The notes: a model not told the origin generated them from the letters alone. A DNA stretch of 64,000 bases from Candidatus Woesearchaeota archaeon (GCA_016180065.1 JACPBY010000004.1:19951-83950); one strand, 5' to 3'. Counted from the first letter of the stretch, positions 33,017 to 42,062 are shown. Made by a program: numbers and translations.

Positions 33017-34525
33017 ATGGCTGATGGAAAAAACGACAAGGGCAAAAGCCAAAGAGATGGCGATAAGAAAACAACAGGCGTTACTGTAAAAAAATCAGAA
33101 GATTTCTCAGAGTGGTACACCCAGGTTGTCCAGAAGGCAGACCTCGCAGACTATACTTCTGTTTCAGGCTGCATGGTGTTCAAGCCATACAGCTACGCAA
33201 TCTGGGAAAAAGTACGGCAGCTCCTTGACGCAAGGCTTAAGCAGCTTGGAGTCAAAAACGCATACTTCCCGCTTTTCATACCTGAAAGCCTGTTCAAGAA
33301 GGAGGCAGAGCACGTTGAAGGGTTCACGCCTGAGGTCGCCTGGGTGACGCAGGCAGGGGATACAAAGCTGGATGAAAGACTGGCTGTAAGGCCGACATCA
33401 GAGACAATAATATACGAGTCTTACTCAAAATGGATAAGGAGCTGGCGCGACCTGCCTCTCCTGATAAACCAGTGGTGCAATGTCGTAAGGTGGGAATTCA
33501 AGTACCCAAAGCCGTTCATAAGGACAAGGGAATTCCTTTGGCAGGAAGGCCATACAGTTCATGAAACAGAGAAGCAGGCTGGCGACATGGTCCTGGCGAT
33601 CCTTGGCATATACCGCGAAATTGTAGAACAAGCCTTGGCAATCCATGTAATACCCGGAAGGAAAAGCGAGCAGGAAAAGTTCGCCGGAGCGGTTTACACA
33701 ACAACAATAGAGGCACTGATGCCTGACGGAAAGGCCCTGCAGATGGGCACGAGCCACAACCTCGGACAAAACTTCGGCAAGGCATTCGGGATAAGCTTCC
33801 TGGGAAAAGGCGGCAAGCGCGAGACGCCCTGGCAGACAAGCTGGGGAATGAGCACAAGAGTCATAGGAGCGCTGATAATGGCGCACGGCGATGACCACGG
33901 CCTTGTCCTGCCACCAAACATCGCGCCCATACAAGCTGTGATTGTGCCAATACTTTTTGAGGATTCAAAAAAAGAGGTCCTGGCAGCAGCTGCAAAGCTG
34001 AAAAAAGAGCTGGAGAAGGAAAATATCATTGTTGAACTTGATGACCGCGAAACTTACACCGCAGGCTGGAAGTTCAACGTGTGGGAGCTCAAAGGCGTCC
34101 CGCTCAGGATAGAGCTCGGCCCAAGGGACTTGCAGCAGAAGCAGGCAGTCCTGTTCAGAAGGGACACAGCAGCCAAGGAAACCGTAAAGCTGGAGTCGGT
34201 TGCAGCAGCAGCCGGGAAAACCCTTGCCGAAATCCAGCAGTCACTCTACCAGAAGTCAAAGCAGCAGCTTGAAATAAACATTGTGACTGTGAAAAGCGTT
34301 GCCGACATCACCGCTGCGGTGAAAGGCAAAAAGCTTGCAAGAGGATTTTTCTGCGGCTCTGCAAAGTGCGAGGAAGAAATTAAAGCCAAGGCAGACGGAG
34401 CAGCCTCAAGGTGCATGAGCATGGCCCCTTTAGAAAAAGGGCCAATCCAAAAACGCGATGAGCAGGGAAAGTGCGCTGCCTGCGGGAAAGAAGGCATAAC
34501 AACATGGTTCGGGAAGGCTTACTAA
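33017..34525 (+). CDS. proS: Prolyl-tRNA synthetase, archaeal/eukaryotic type
   Basis: Class II enzyme that charges tRNA-Pro. The 502-residue protein has the type 3 architecture without an editing insertion: motif 2 region VVRWEFKYPKPFIRTREFLWQEGHT, a MGTSHNLGQNFGKAF block, motif 3 GMSTRVIGALIMAHGDDHGLVLPP, the anticodon-binding domain (APIQAVIVPI, GWKFNVWELKGVPLRIELGPRDL) and the C-terminal zinc-binding-like domain with Cys clusters (FFCGSAKCEE, KCAACGKEGITTWFGKAY). ATG at 33017 is chosen over the GTG at 33008. Confidence 0.97.
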   Translation: MADGKNDKGKSQRDGDKKTTGVTVKKSEDFSEWYTQVVQKADLADYTSVSGCMVFKPYSYAIWEKVRQLLDARLKQLGVKNAYFPLFIPESLFKKEAEHVEGFTPEVAWVTQAGDTKLDERLAVRPTSETIIYESYSKWIRSWRDLPLLINQWCNVVRWEFKYPKPFIRTREFLWQEGHTVHETEKQAGDMVLAILGIYREIVEQALAIHVIPGRKSEQEKFAGAVYTTTIEALMPDGKALQMGTSHNLGQNFGKAFGISFLGKGGKRETPWQTSWGMSTRVIGALIMAHGDDHGLVLPPNIAPIQAVIVPILFEDSKKEVLAAAAKLKKELEKENIIVELDDRETYTAGWKFNVWELKGVPLRIELGPRDLQQKQAVLFRRDTAAKETVKLESVAAAAGKTLAEIQQSLYQKSKQQLEINIVTVKSVADITAAVKGKKLARGFFCGSAKCEEEIKAKADGAASRCMSMAPLEKGPIQKRDEQGKCAACGKEGITTWFGKAY

Positions 34526-34574
34526 TCCCGCCAGCCAACAGAATTAAACTACTCTCTAGTGGTTATAACCGAAA

Positions 34575-34586
34575 GATTTAAATATG
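34575..34586 (+). promoter_or_regulatory. TATA box before the Gln/Ala-rich protein gene
   Basis: GATTTAAATATG is a strong archaeal TATA element with an upstream purine-rich GAAA BRE-like stretch. Its distance to the ATG at 34674 implies a leader of roughly 60 nt that contains a hairpin (34624-34640). Confidence 0.55.
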
Positions 34587-34623
34587 GGAGTTTCTTTCCT
34601 GCCCCTTCGTAGTATTTATTACG

Positions 34624-34644
34624 CAGTGATAAAATCACTGTTTT
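34624..34644 (+). terminator. Hairpin plus T-run in the 5' leader
   Basis: CAGTGAT-AAA-ATCACTG followed by TTTT forms a short perfect hairpin with a U-tract inside the predicted leader of the 34674 gene. It could be an attenuator or a terminator for readthrough from proS. Confidence 0.4.
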
Positions 34645-34673
34645 GAATCAAACTAGTGGAGGGTGAAAAGAAA

Positions 34674-35402
34674 ATGGTACAGATTGGTCCTTGGAATTTG
34701 AATTTAACGCGACGCCAACAGACAGGTCCTACTGTCCAAGAGGGCATACAGGCAATGGTGGAAGGAATTCTCATGGCTGTTGATAACATTGCAGCTAACG
34801 GCCAGAACGTGCAACACGTGATGCAGGCGCCTTATGGCGGCGTTGCTGCTGATCCTGCAACAAACTATAGGCCAACAGTTGCAGTAGTCAGGCAGGACAA
34901 CACAGAGGTTTACCATCCTCAAGGGGATGTGACAGTGCCTGAGGCAAGAAGCGGCCTTAGCAGGGCTGCATGGGACACTTCAGCGCAAACTGCTGAAACC
35001 ACTGCAAGGTTGAGCCTTGACGCTATTCTTCAGCATAGAATCAACATCGGCAATGCTTTGACCCAGATAGCTGATGAGGCAGGCTTGAGAGCCATGGGCC
35101 CGCAGCAGGCAATGCAGGCTGTTCTCGGCCTTGTCGGGACACTTAACACAACCGGCAACATGGCAACAACGATAAAGCCCAGCGACTTATATGACACTGT
35201 GAGAAGGCTTGCGATGGTTGTTGAGCTTATGCAGCCTCAGCCACCTGCCGGCGCTCAAGCACAGCCAAACCCTGTGCTTGAAGGGCTGAACCAGTGCCTG
35301 GCCGCAAACAGGTTCATGGCACAGCGAAGGCAGGATGTGCAGTACCAGCTGCCTACACAGACAGCAGCTACAGTCATGCTTGCCCAGTATGCAATACGCT
35401 GA
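34674..35402 (+). CDS. Gln/Ala-rich helical protein of unknown function
   Basis: A 242-residue soluble protein, MVQIGPWNLNLTRRQQTGPTVQEGIQAM onwards, unusually rich in Gln, Ala, Met and Thr with few charged residues. No domain was recognised. A strong GGAGGGTG ribosome-binding site, a good TATA box and a T-run terminator after the gene suggest an individually and perhaps highly expressed gene. The following gene encodes a protein of similar composition. Confidence 0.6.
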   Translation: MVQIGPWNLNLTRRQQTGPTVQEGIQAMVEGILMAVDNIAANGQNVQHVMQAPYGGVAADPATNYRPTVAVVRQDNTEVYHPQGDVTVPEARSGLSRAAWDTSAQTAETTARLSLDAILQHRINIGNALTQIADEAGLRAMGPQQAMQAVLGLVGTLNTTGNMATTIKPSDLYDTVRRLAMVVELMQPQPPAGAQAQPNPVLEGLNQCLAANRFMAQRRQDVQYQLPTQTAATVMLAQYAIR

Positions 35403-35406
35403 GGGC

Positions 35407-35423
35407 TTTTTTTTTATTTTTTT
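35407..35423 (+). terminator. Poly(T) transcription terminator
   Basis: A 17-base run consisting only of T except one A directly follows the stop codon of the upstream gene, the usual signal for archaeal RNA polymerase termination on the plus strand. Confidence 0.6.
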
Positions 35424-35447
35424 AATTTAAACAAGGAGCTGCTTTCA

Positions 35448-36707
35448 ATGAGTCAGATACGCTTTAATGAAATTGCAAGTCCTGGCGAAAGGATGGTTAG
35501 AGGAAACCTTATTGCTGCCAGGGCCCTGCACGTTCTTGACGGCCAAGACCACTACGGAAACGTGGTCCAAGCTGAAGTTGTTGACTCCGGATTGGAAATT
35601 CACATTGCAGAAGCCAGAGGGCCTTTCTCACCAGCAACAGCTGCAGTGATGGCGCAGGCAAACCAGGCAGCACAGGCAGCTTACGATACTGCGATGCAGC
35701 CGGTAAGGCAGAGAAGGGCGCAGATAGGAGCGCTCCTGCAAACCATTGAAACGGTCATGGCAGGCCCGAGGGACCAGCAAACCGTAACAGGCATTCAGCA
35801 AAACCTTAGGCTGCTCAGGAGCCTCGCCATTGTTGATGTTTCAATAAACTACGCCGATGTGAGGGCTGACAACACAAGGCTCAGGCACGAGGCGCAGCAG
35901 CTTGTTTCTCAGGGTGAGCTTGCAGCCATGCCCGTTACTGAGTTTCTTGATGACATTCTGCAGGCACAAGGACCCCGCGGGCAAATCCCATTAGGCGTTG
36001 AGCACGGTGTAAGGGACTACTTTTTTGTCAACAACTTGCTCAGAGGCGAGGCGTGGGGCTACCTGTTCTCAGAGACAGGGTTGCTTCTGCTTGAAGGCGG
36101 AAAGCATAACGAGGCGTTGGGTGAGCTGGCTATGGCAGTTCAGCTTGGCTATGACGACCCTTCTGTCAAGCTTGGCATCGGAGAGGCTTACCAAGGCCTT
36201 GGTGATACAGGCCAGGCAATAGGCGCATACACCGCGGCATTAGCAGACTCCCCGATGAATCCTGAAGCGCTTGAGGCTTTGACAGGGCTGCACAGGCAAA
36301 AGGCAGCACAAACGCGCAGGAGAGTTGAGCCTCAGGTTGTGCCTTACGCTGCAATGGTTGATGCAAGGGACAACCTTGGCCCTGAAGAGATACAGGCATC
36401 AAGCGCAACACAGCAGCAAAAGGCATCACAGCTTTACACTCTTGGCGCAGCCTACCTGTCAATCAAGCCAGTGCACCCTTCACTTGGGCTTGAGCTTCTT
36501 CAAAAATCGTTAGCCCTTGACCCTAACCGGAAGGAAACCCATCTCTGGATTGCTGATGCTTGCAGCACGCTTAGGTATGCTGCCGGAACCCAGCCTTCTT
36601 TATCCCAGCAAGATTATAGCCCGCTTGGGGCGCTGCTGGCATCAGTGCCAGGCCCATCACAAATAATGCGAAGGGGCTTAAGCGCTGTTCGCAGGGCAAT
36701 GACTTAA
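35448..36707 (+). CDS. TPR-repeat protein
   Basis: A 419-residue soluble protein. Residues about 210-290 contain TPR units (AWGYLFSETGLLLLEGGKHNEALGELAMAVQLG, PSVKLGIGEAYQGLGDTGQAIGAYTAALADSP, MNPEALEALTGLHRQKA), and a further unit lies near 330 (LYTLGAAYLSIKPVHPSLGLELLQKSLALDP). The N-terminal 190 residues are Gln/Ala-rich helices resembling the composition of the preceding gene product. Likely a protein-protein interaction scaffold; partner unknown. GGAG lies 12 bases before the ATG. Confidence 0.7.
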   Translation: MSQIRFNEIASPGERMVRGNLIAARALHVLDGQDHYGNVVQAEVVDSGLEIHIAEARGPFSPATAAVMAQANQAAQAAYDTAMQPVRQRRAQIGALLQTIETVMAGPRDQQTVTGIQQNLRLLRSLAIVDVSINYADVRADNTRLRHEAQQLVSQGELAAMPVTEFLDDILQAQGPRGQIPLGVEHGVRDYFFVNNLLRGEAWGYLFSETGLLLLEGGKHNEALGELAMAVQLGYDDPSVKLGIGEAYQGLGDTGQAIGAYTAALADSPMNPEALEALTGLHRQKAAQTRRRVEPQVVPYAAMVDARDNLGPEEIQASSATQQQKASQLYTLGAAYLSIKPVHPSLGLELLQKSLALDPNRKETHLWIADACSTLRYAAGTQPSLSQQDYSPLGALLASVPGPSQIMRRGLSAVRRAMT

Positions 36708-38299
36708 ATCCTGAAGCCAGCCAGATTTTTAAGCGCCTGATTAGACCTGCCTTTCACGCCTCCTCCCAGCGCCTGGAACTCGTTCCGCAGCAGCTTGTCA
36801 AAAACCTGCAGCACACTTCTAAGCTTTTGGTCAAGGCTGTTTACTCTTTTAAGGATGTCCTGGGATTGCTGTATGCCCGGCTGCTGCACCTGGGCCATTT
36901 TCAGCAAAGAGTTAAGGTGCGTGACAACATCGTTAAGCTGGGGTCTCCAAAGCTGGCCGCGCTTTGCAAGCGCCTTCATGTTAATAAGCAGGTTGTCAAG
37001 GCTTGTAATCTCCTGCTTCGTTTGGTCAGCGATTGCCTCTAGCTGCCTTACTGCAGGCAGCAATATGTTTCTCTTATCCTGCTCCAGCCTCTCGAAATCT
37101 TTTATTTCCTTGTCTATCATCTCAACGTCTTTCTTAACCTGGCCTGTAAGACTGTGAGTTGCGATGAACCTGTTCCTGTCACTGCCAATCACCAGCGACA
37201 CTTGCCCTACAATCTTTAGAATACGGGCATCTTCCTGCGAGTTCTTAATGAGGTCATTAACCTCTTGTATTAATGCCTGGCGTTCCATCTTTGCAAAAGT
37301 GTCAGCAGCCTGGACGCGGCTGAACAGCTTCCCTACATATTGCTGGTACTTCTCCCTAAGCTCCTTTACCTTGCTTTCTGTTGCAGGGTTAAGCTGTCCC
37401 CCCTTGACCTGCGCCATGACCTTCTCCAGCTCAATTTCAACCCTTTCAAGCTCTTCAGCGAGCCCTATGGCGTTCTGGATGCTCTCCTTAAACTGCTGCA
37501 CGTCCTTTATCTCAGCCCTGCCAAGCCTTTTTGCAAAGTCATCAAGCTTTGTTTCATACTGCTCCACATTGCCAATCTGCCTTACGTCTTCCTCAGTCTT
37601 CTTGAAATGGTCCTTTACAGCTGCTGCCGTATCTTTGCCTTTTTCTGCAAGCCCTTTTTCAAAATCCTGTTTTCCAAAGAACCCGCCGCTAAAAAGATGC
37701 CCAACACCCTTGATGATGCTGTAAAGAAGGCCGATGGTTGCAATAATAAAGCCGATGTTTAAGCCCAAAACAAGGAACCCTGCAGCGGGGTTTTCAGAGG
37801 TCTCAGCCAGACTCTTAAGCGTGTTAATGAGGTCATTGGCGAGGAAATTAAGCAATGCATAAGTGCCCAGATAGGCGAAGGAGAATGCAGGCACTTTGTG
37901 AGCCCCCATGCCGCTGGCAAACTTGAAAATCAAAGCGCCAAAGATAAATGCCACGAAAAGCCCTGCGAAAGGCCCGAGAGAACCAAGGTTCCAGCCTGCC
38001 CTTGACTCGTAAACAGCCAATGCAACAGCAAGTATGGCCCCAACTACAATGCCCAGCTTTGACCCCTGGCCCTCGAACTGTTTCTGAAGCGCCATCCTGC
38101 TTATGATTATGAATAAGAACAGGTAAGCGGTCATGTCAAGCCAGAACCAGTGCTTGTTGTAGAAACCCTCGCCATCAAAACCCTCAAGCATCTTGAAGGA
38201 GGTGTCAAACACATTGGCAGCTGCAACAGCCTGAACAGTAATTATCGAGAAGAGCAGCAGCAGGAGCAACTGCTTCTTATTAAGCCTGCCAAAGTTCAT
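36704..38299 (-). CDS. Membrane protein with long cytoplasmic coiled-coil domain
   Basis: A 531-residue protein: N-terminal signal-like helix (LLLLLLFSIITVQAVAAA), about five further transmembrane helices to residue 200, then about 330 residues of coiled coil (for example ELERVEIELEKVMAQVKGG and VEMIDKEIKDFERLEQDKRN) ending in a Gly-rich basic tail. No enzyme motif is visible. Its 3' end overlaps the convergent TPR gene by four bases. Possibly a membrane-anchored structural or sensory protein; unassigned. Confidence 0.6.
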   Translation of the reverse strand: MNFGRLNKKQLLLLLLFSIITVQAVAAANVFDTSFKMLEGFDGEGFYNKHWFWLDMTAYLFLFIIISRMALQKQFEGQGSKLGIVVGAILAVALAVYESRAGWNLGSLGPFAGLFVAFIFGALIFKFASGMGAHKVPAFSFAYLGTYALLNFLANDLINTLKSLAETSENPAAGFLVLGLNIGFIIATIGLLYSIIKGVGHLFSGGFFGKQDFEKGLAEKGKDTAAAVKDHFKKTEEDVRQIGNVEQYETKLDDFAKRLGRAEIKDVQQFKESIQNAIGLAEELERVEIELEKVMAQVKGGQLNPATESKVKELREKYQQYVGKLFSRVQAADTFAKMERQALIQEVNDLIKNSQEDARILKIVGQVSLVIGSDRNRFIATHSLTGQVKKDVEMIDKEIKDFERLEQDKRNILLPAVRQLEAIADQTKQEITSLDNLLINMKALAKRGQLWRPQLNDVVTHLNSLLKMAQVQQPGIQQSQDILKRVNSLDQKLRSVLQVFDKLLRNEFQALGGGVKGRSNQALKNLAGFRI

Positions 38300-38342
38300 A
38301 TTCAGTATGCACCGGTTTTTTTGTCTTAAATCCTAGTTTGGC

Positions 38343-38750
38343 CTACATCCCCTGAGTGCCGCCGTAAAGCAGCAGCCCTCCTGTTGCAACATAGAGGACA
38401 TTCATTATGATTTGCGCAAGCTGCGGGATGTTAAAGCCGATAACGCCCAAGCTGTTAAGCAGCGGGATAAGGCCAATAGCAAGGAGAGCCAGCGCCATGA
38501 TGAACGTTGCAGGGGTAAGCATAGCGCCTATGCCCATAGCCATGCCCATGCTGCCCTCGCTGATAGCATCCCACAGCAGGATTACTGCCCCGATTATGCT
38601 GATGACATGCAGCACAATATTCGGCAAAGCAGGTATTGAGAAGCCAATAACCTTGAACTGGTTAAGGAGCGGAATGATGCCAAAAGCCAGGAACACAAGC
38701 CCAAGGATAAGGCTTACTGGCTTCCTCGGGCCCATCATGCCCATTCCCAT
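38343..38750 (-). CDS. Four-helix membrane protein with internal duplication
   Basis: A 135-residue hydrophobic protein composed of two similar halves: SLILGLVFLAFGIIPLLNQFKVIGFSIPALPNIVLHVI and FIMALALLAIGLIPLLNSLGVIGFNIPQLAQIIMNVL. Each half provides two helices separated by an IPLLN...VIGF.IP loop. The start is taken at ATG 38750 (MGMGMM). A GTG at 38810 would extend it by 20 residues but lies within the likely leader of a GGTTTTAAGA promoter. Function unknown. Confidence 0.6.
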   Translation of the reverse strand: MGMGMMGPRKPVSLILGLVFLAFGIIPLLNQFKVIGFSIPALPNIVLHVISIIGAVILLWDAISEGSMGMAMGIGAMLTPATFIMALALLAIGLIPLLNSLGVIGFNIPQLAQIIMNVLYVATGGLLLYGGTQGM

Positions 38751-38881
38751 TCCAAACTGGGCTTTTCTGCCAGCTAAACAGCCAAGTAGCGAAAATGCTA
38801 TTTTACACACCTCTTAAAACCGCTTTTACATTTTACTGCTGCCCATGTTTTTAAATGTTTCGCAACACCGCAGCAGCTGCT

Positions 38882-39280
38882 TTACCATGAGTTAACAGCC
38901 AGGTCAGGGATATTCTTGAAGTCTTTTATGTTTCTGGTTATAAGTATGCTGTTGTTTGCCTTGCAGATACTTGCTATCATCAAAGCCATTTCTTGCGTCA
39001 TGAGCCCTTTTGTTTTTAGCAGCGCAAAGTCCTTTCCGAACAAAATGCAGCTCAATCGGCTTTGGCTTAGGAGCGTTACAGTGTTCAGGAAGCCGTTAAG
39101 CACAGCTAGGTTAGCTTCCTTCTGCTCGGACAGGTAGAAGCCTTTGCAGAGTTCACAGAGCGTTATTGTAGTTATGGCTATTTCAAAACCCTCATTTTTC
39201 AGCTGTTGGATCTTACCTGTAATGCTTTCAGAACCTCTAAAGTGGTCAATAACAATGTTAGTGTCTAAGCAGTGCATCAA
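38882..39280 (-). CDS. vapC: VapC-like PIN-domain toxin
   Basis: A 132-residue PIN ribonuclease: HCLDTNIVIDHF with the first catalytic Asp, ITTITLCELCKGF with the conserved Glu, and ILITRNIKDFKNIP at the C-terminus. The usual third Asp before the IA helix is replaced (TQEMALMIAS has Glu), a conservative change. The gene overlaps its antitoxin by four bases, the standard vapBC order. Confidence 0.88.
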   Translation of the reverse strand: MMHCLDTNIVIDHFRGSESITGKIQQLKNEGFEIAITTITLCELCKGFYLSEQKEANLAVLNGFLNTVTLLSQSRLSCILFGKDFALLKTKGLMTQEMALMIASICKANNSILITRNIKDFKNIPDLAVNSW

Positions 39281-39516
39281 AACTTGACCGTCCGAAGTTT
39301 AAACTTTTTCCTGTCTTCATAAATCATTTTTTCAATCTTGTCAAGCTCTTCCTTGCTGCCGACCCACTTGCCGGCAAAGTCCATTATGGAGCCTTTTTTC
39401 TTATCAGCGGCTATCTTGTTAACTACTTCTGAAAAAGATTCTCCTTCCTCCTTCAGCGATTTCAGCCTCTCGTACGCCTCATCTGAAAGCGAAATAACCC
39501 TTGTCACAACATGCAT
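39277..39516 (-). CDS. vapB: VapB-like antitoxin (DUF217 type)
   Basis: A 79-residue antitoxin: MHVVTRVISLSDEAYERLKSLKEEGESFSEVVNKI is the DUF217/VapB DNA-binding part. The C-terminal SIMDFAGKWVGSKEELDKIEKMIYEDRKKF is the toxin-binding part. It is coupled to the PIN gene downstream. The start region consists of repeated ATGCATGCAT/ACATGCAT palindromic units (39511-39530) just after TTTATATA, a plausible autoregulatory operator. Confidence 0.85.
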   Translation of the reverse strand: MHVVTRVISLSDEAYERLKSLKEEGESFSEVVNKIAADKKKGSIMDFAGKWVGSKEELDKIEKMIYEDRKKFKLRTVKF

Positions 39517-39634
39517 GTATGCATGCATGTATATAAATCTTTGGATTTGCTTTGCAGTCTGTCTTGTAACCAAAAGCTTTATATTCTTACTTTTCTTACA
39601 AATAACGAAGTATGGTGCACGGAGGCTGTTGAAA

Positions 39635-39883
39635 ATGGAGCTGCTGGAGATGAGAAGTGCAAAGATAACAAAAAAGGGCCAGATTGCAATTCCGAAAAGC
39701 GTGAGAAAAATTGAAGGGTTTAGCGAAGGCTCAAAGGTGGCAATACTCGCGTTTTGCGATAGGGTTGAGTTAAAGCCTATGAACCAAATCACCAAGGCTG
39801 CACTCACGGCATTGGCAAGCGAAAAAGTGCTTGCAAAGGATTGGGACACCAAAGAGGAAGACGATGCATGGAAAAGCCTGTGA
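39635..39883 (+). CDS. AbrB/SpoVT-like antitoxin of a MazF-type pair
   Basis: An 82-residue protein with the swapped-hairpin DNA-binding domain (AKITKKGQIAIPKSVRKIEGFSEGSKVAILAF) and a C-terminal tail (KVLAKDWDTKEEDDAWKSL) typical of antitoxins that cover the toxin. ATG at 39635 is used; an ATG five codons later also fits. Its 3' end overlaps the toxin gene by 16 bases. A TTTATATTC element lies about 60 bp upstream. Confidence 0.85.
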   Translation: MELLEMRSAKITKKGQIAIPKSVRKIEGFSEGSKVAILAFCDRVELKPMNQITKAALTALASEKVLAKDWDTKEEDDAWKSL

Positions 39884-40200
39884 AAGGGGATGTAGTTATC
39901 GTACCGTTTCCGTTTTCCGACCTGAGCGCCTCAAAGAAAAGACCCGCACTTGTGATTGCATCTTTAACCGGAAACGACATCATTCTTTGCCAGATAACAA
40001 GCAAAAAGAAATTTGATGGCTATTCAATAAGCCTTAGTGATGCTGATTTTGAAAAAGGAAAGCTGAACGTGCCAAGCAGGATAAGGCCAAACAGGATGTT
40101 TACTGCAGAAGAGTCCATAGTTCTATACAAAGCAGGCTCGCTTCGGCAGGGGAAAATTAATGAGGTTGAAGAAGCACTGGTCAGGATAATAAGGAGTTAA
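39868..40200 (+). CDS. MazF/PemK-family endoribonuclease toxin
   Basis: A 110-residue protein: GDVVIVPFPFSDLSASKKRPALVIAS is the diagnostic N-terminus of the PemK/MazF fold, followed by ILCQITSKKKFDGYSI and SRIRPNRMFTAEESIV. The fold cleaves mRNA at short motifs; specificity cannot be read here. It is translationally coupled to the AbrB-like antitoxin, and its stop overlaps the start of nnrD. Confidence 0.88.
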   Translation: MEKPVKGDVVIVPFPFSDLSASKKRPALVIASLTGNDIILCQITSKKKFDGYSISLSDADFEKGKLNVPSRIRPNRMFTAEESIVLYKAGSLRQGKINEVEEALVRIIRS

Positions 40201-41027
40201 TGAGGTTCTGCATGCGCTTCATCACAGCAGCAAGCGTAAAGCTTAAACCGAGAAATCCGGACAGCCACAAGGGCGAAAACGGCAGGGTTCTGGTCATAGC
40301 CGGCTCAATTGACTATGTTGGTGCAGCTTACCTTGCAGGCATGGCCGCTTTTCGTTCTGGAGCTGATGCTGTCGTTGTTGCTGCCCCGGAAAAGGCTGCG
40401 TGGGCAATCAACTGCCTTTCTCCAGACTTCATTACCAAGAAGTTTAAGGGCGACTTTTTCACAGAATCAGCAGCAAAAGAAATTATTGAGCTGGGCAAAA
40501 AGTTTGACGTTACTTTGATTGGCAACGGCATCGGCAGGAATGTTGCGACGCTGAAATTTGCTGCAGCAGCCTGCAAAAAGATTAGCGGCTGCAAGGTCAT
40601 TGATGCTGACGCAATAGCAGCAGTAAGGCTTCAGGACGTGCAGAACGCGATATTCACGCCGCACTATGCAGAGTACGATTTGCTGCTGCGAAATACCGGA
40701 GTTGCCGGGAAACAGCTGCAAAATGCTGTTGGCAGCAACGTCGTGCTTCTGAAAGGCAGGATTGACAGGATTGTTTCCAAAGACAAATCAGCCTACAACA
40801 AAACAGGCAACGCAGGAATGACTGTTGGCGGAACAGGAGATGTCCTCGCAGGGCTCTGTGCGGGATTGCTGGCCCAGGAGAAAGACCTGTTCAAATCAGC
40901 CTGCGCAGCTGCCTATGCTAATGGAAAAGCCGGCGACCTGCTGCTGAAGAAATACGGCTACGGCTTCACGGCAAGCGACCTGCTTAACGAGCTGCCGGCT
41001 GTGCTGAAGGGGCTGTGGGGCGTTTAG
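40200..41027 (+). CDS. nnrD: ADP/ATP-dependent (S)-NAD(P)H-hydrate dehydratase
   Basis: NnrD repairs hydrated NAD(P)H. The 275-residue protein has the carbohydrate-kinase-like fold with KGENGRVLVIAGSIDYVGAAYLAGMAAFRSGADAV, an IGNGIGRN segment, CKVIDADAI and the phosphate-binding NAGMTVGGTGDVLAGLCAGLL motif. The NnrE epimerase domain found fused in many organisms is absent. The start overlaps the toxin stop by one base; an ATG four codons later is an alternative. Confidence 0.93.
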   Translation: MRFCMRFITAASVKLKPRNPDSHKGENGRVLVIAGSIDYVGAAYLAGMAAFRSGADAVVVAAPEKAAWAINCLSPDFITKKFKGDFFTESAAKEIIELGKKFDVTLIGNGIGRNVATLKFAAAACKKISGCKVIDADAIAAVRLQDVQNAIFTPHYAEYDLLLRNTGVAGKQLQNAVGSNVVLLKGRIDRIVSKDKSAYNKTGNAGMTVGGTGDVLAGLCAGLLAQEKDLFKSACAAAYANGKAGDLLLKKYGYGFTASDLLNELPAVLKGLWGV

Positions 41028-41187
41028 TTTTACCAAACTGAAACGCCTCGTTGGTATTGTGCCAAATCAGTTCCAATCTGGGCATCCTTACATATTTTTC
41101 TCATGTGCGATAGCATCCCAGCAAGCCCTTTGACTTGTTTAGCGCAGCGATCCCAAAACGGGTCGTAAAGATTAAGCATGATGTTTT

Positions 41188-41787
41188 CTATTTTTGGACC
41201 CTGAACGCATAGTTAACCTGGTAATTCACGGGCGTATCCTTATTCACAAAAAAAGCCTGAAGATAAAAAACCTCATTGCCCGAGAGTCCGATAACATCGT
41301 TCTGCCCATAGTTCTTACCAGTCTGGAAAACTGCCGACATTGAAGAAGTCGATGACTTGCACCCGTCTGCCCAGATATCATCGGCGAGATACCCTGAACC
41401 TGCAAAGGGTTTAACAGTTCTAAAAGAAGGGTCAAATATGACAGCATTTCCTTTTAGTAATGCATCTTTGGCTGCTTTGCCAGACAAGGATTCGCCTCTA
41501 TCAACAACCCTTTTATCCGTAATTGCCAAAAAATAATGCGTTCCATTTCTGACTGTTTTTTTTAAACCATGAACACTTGGAGCCAGCCTTCGTTTGCCGA
41601 AAAAAACAAGGTCTGCGCCACATACCCGATAAATCCTCCCTTCGCCATAAAGGTTTCCAAAGCCTTTGTCACTGATAATGTCCAGAAAAGCCTGATTGTT
41701 AAGTTCTGTGCAAACCCCTTCGTGAGCATAGCCTTCAGGAGAGTAAAACCTGTCAAAAACAATCGCGTCCTGCGAAGGAAAAAGCAT
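41188..41787 (-). CDS. Hypothetical protein
   Basis: A 199-residue protein without recognised domain: MLFPSQDAIVFDRFYSPEGYAHEGVCTELNNQAFLD, then IYRVCGADLVFFGKRRLAP and a beta-rich C-terminus ending YQVNYAFRVQK. The composition (Gly, Asn, aromatic, three cysteines) suggests an extracellular or periplasmic-like domain, but no signal peptide is visible, so the N-terminus may be truncated. It is isolated, with no gene in the 160 bp downstream or 275 bp upstream. Confidence 0.45.
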   Translation of the reverse strand: MLFPSQDAIVFDRFYSPEGYAHEGVCTELNNQAFLDIISDKGFGNLYGEGRIYRVCGADLVFFGKRRLAPSVHGLKKTVRNGTHYFLAITDKRVVDRGESLSGKAAKDALLKGNAVIFDPSFRTVKPFAGSGYLADDIWADGCKSSTSSMSAVFQTGKNYGQNDVIGLSGNEVFYLQAFFVNKDTPVNYQVNYAFRVQK

Positions 41788-42030
41788 CGGAGGTGGCAGC
41801 CTTACTACCCACTCAAGACCGCGATAAGTGTAATTCAGTGTAATCTATTTCAGTTTATCCGTTAAGCATTGCCGATTTCCCATTTTTTGTCGCTGCCGGG
41901 ATAATCAACACCACTATTTAAATGTTTCTATTTTTAACTACTTAATAGTGATAACATAATGAGGCACATTTGGCGCTGGTTATTGCCAAAAGTAAAGAGT
42001 ATAGCGCAAAATACTTAGAAATTTAGTAAA

Positions 42031-42041
42031 CTTTATAAATA
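42031..42041 (+). promoter_or_regulatory. TATA box and repeat-flanked promoter of a vapBC pair
   Basis: CTTTATAAATA lies 22-32 bp before the antitoxin ATG, implying a nearly leaderless mRNA. It is bracketed by TTTAGTAAA (42022-42030) and TTAGTAAAT (42051-42059), with TACTAA between them, which could be the antitoxin's operator. Confidence 0.6.
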
Positions 42042-42062
42042 CTAACATTCTTAGTAAATTCC

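Noticed and set aside
39338-39634. Long N-terminal extensions of the AbrB-like and VapB-like genes across their shared promoter region
   Set aside because: They would translate the promoter and operator repeats; the short forms match the families' normal lengths.
41028-41187. Possible RNA gene or regulatory site between nnrD and the hypothetical gene
   Set aside because: No cloverleaf, long inverted repeat or promoter pair was found; I see nothing specific in it.
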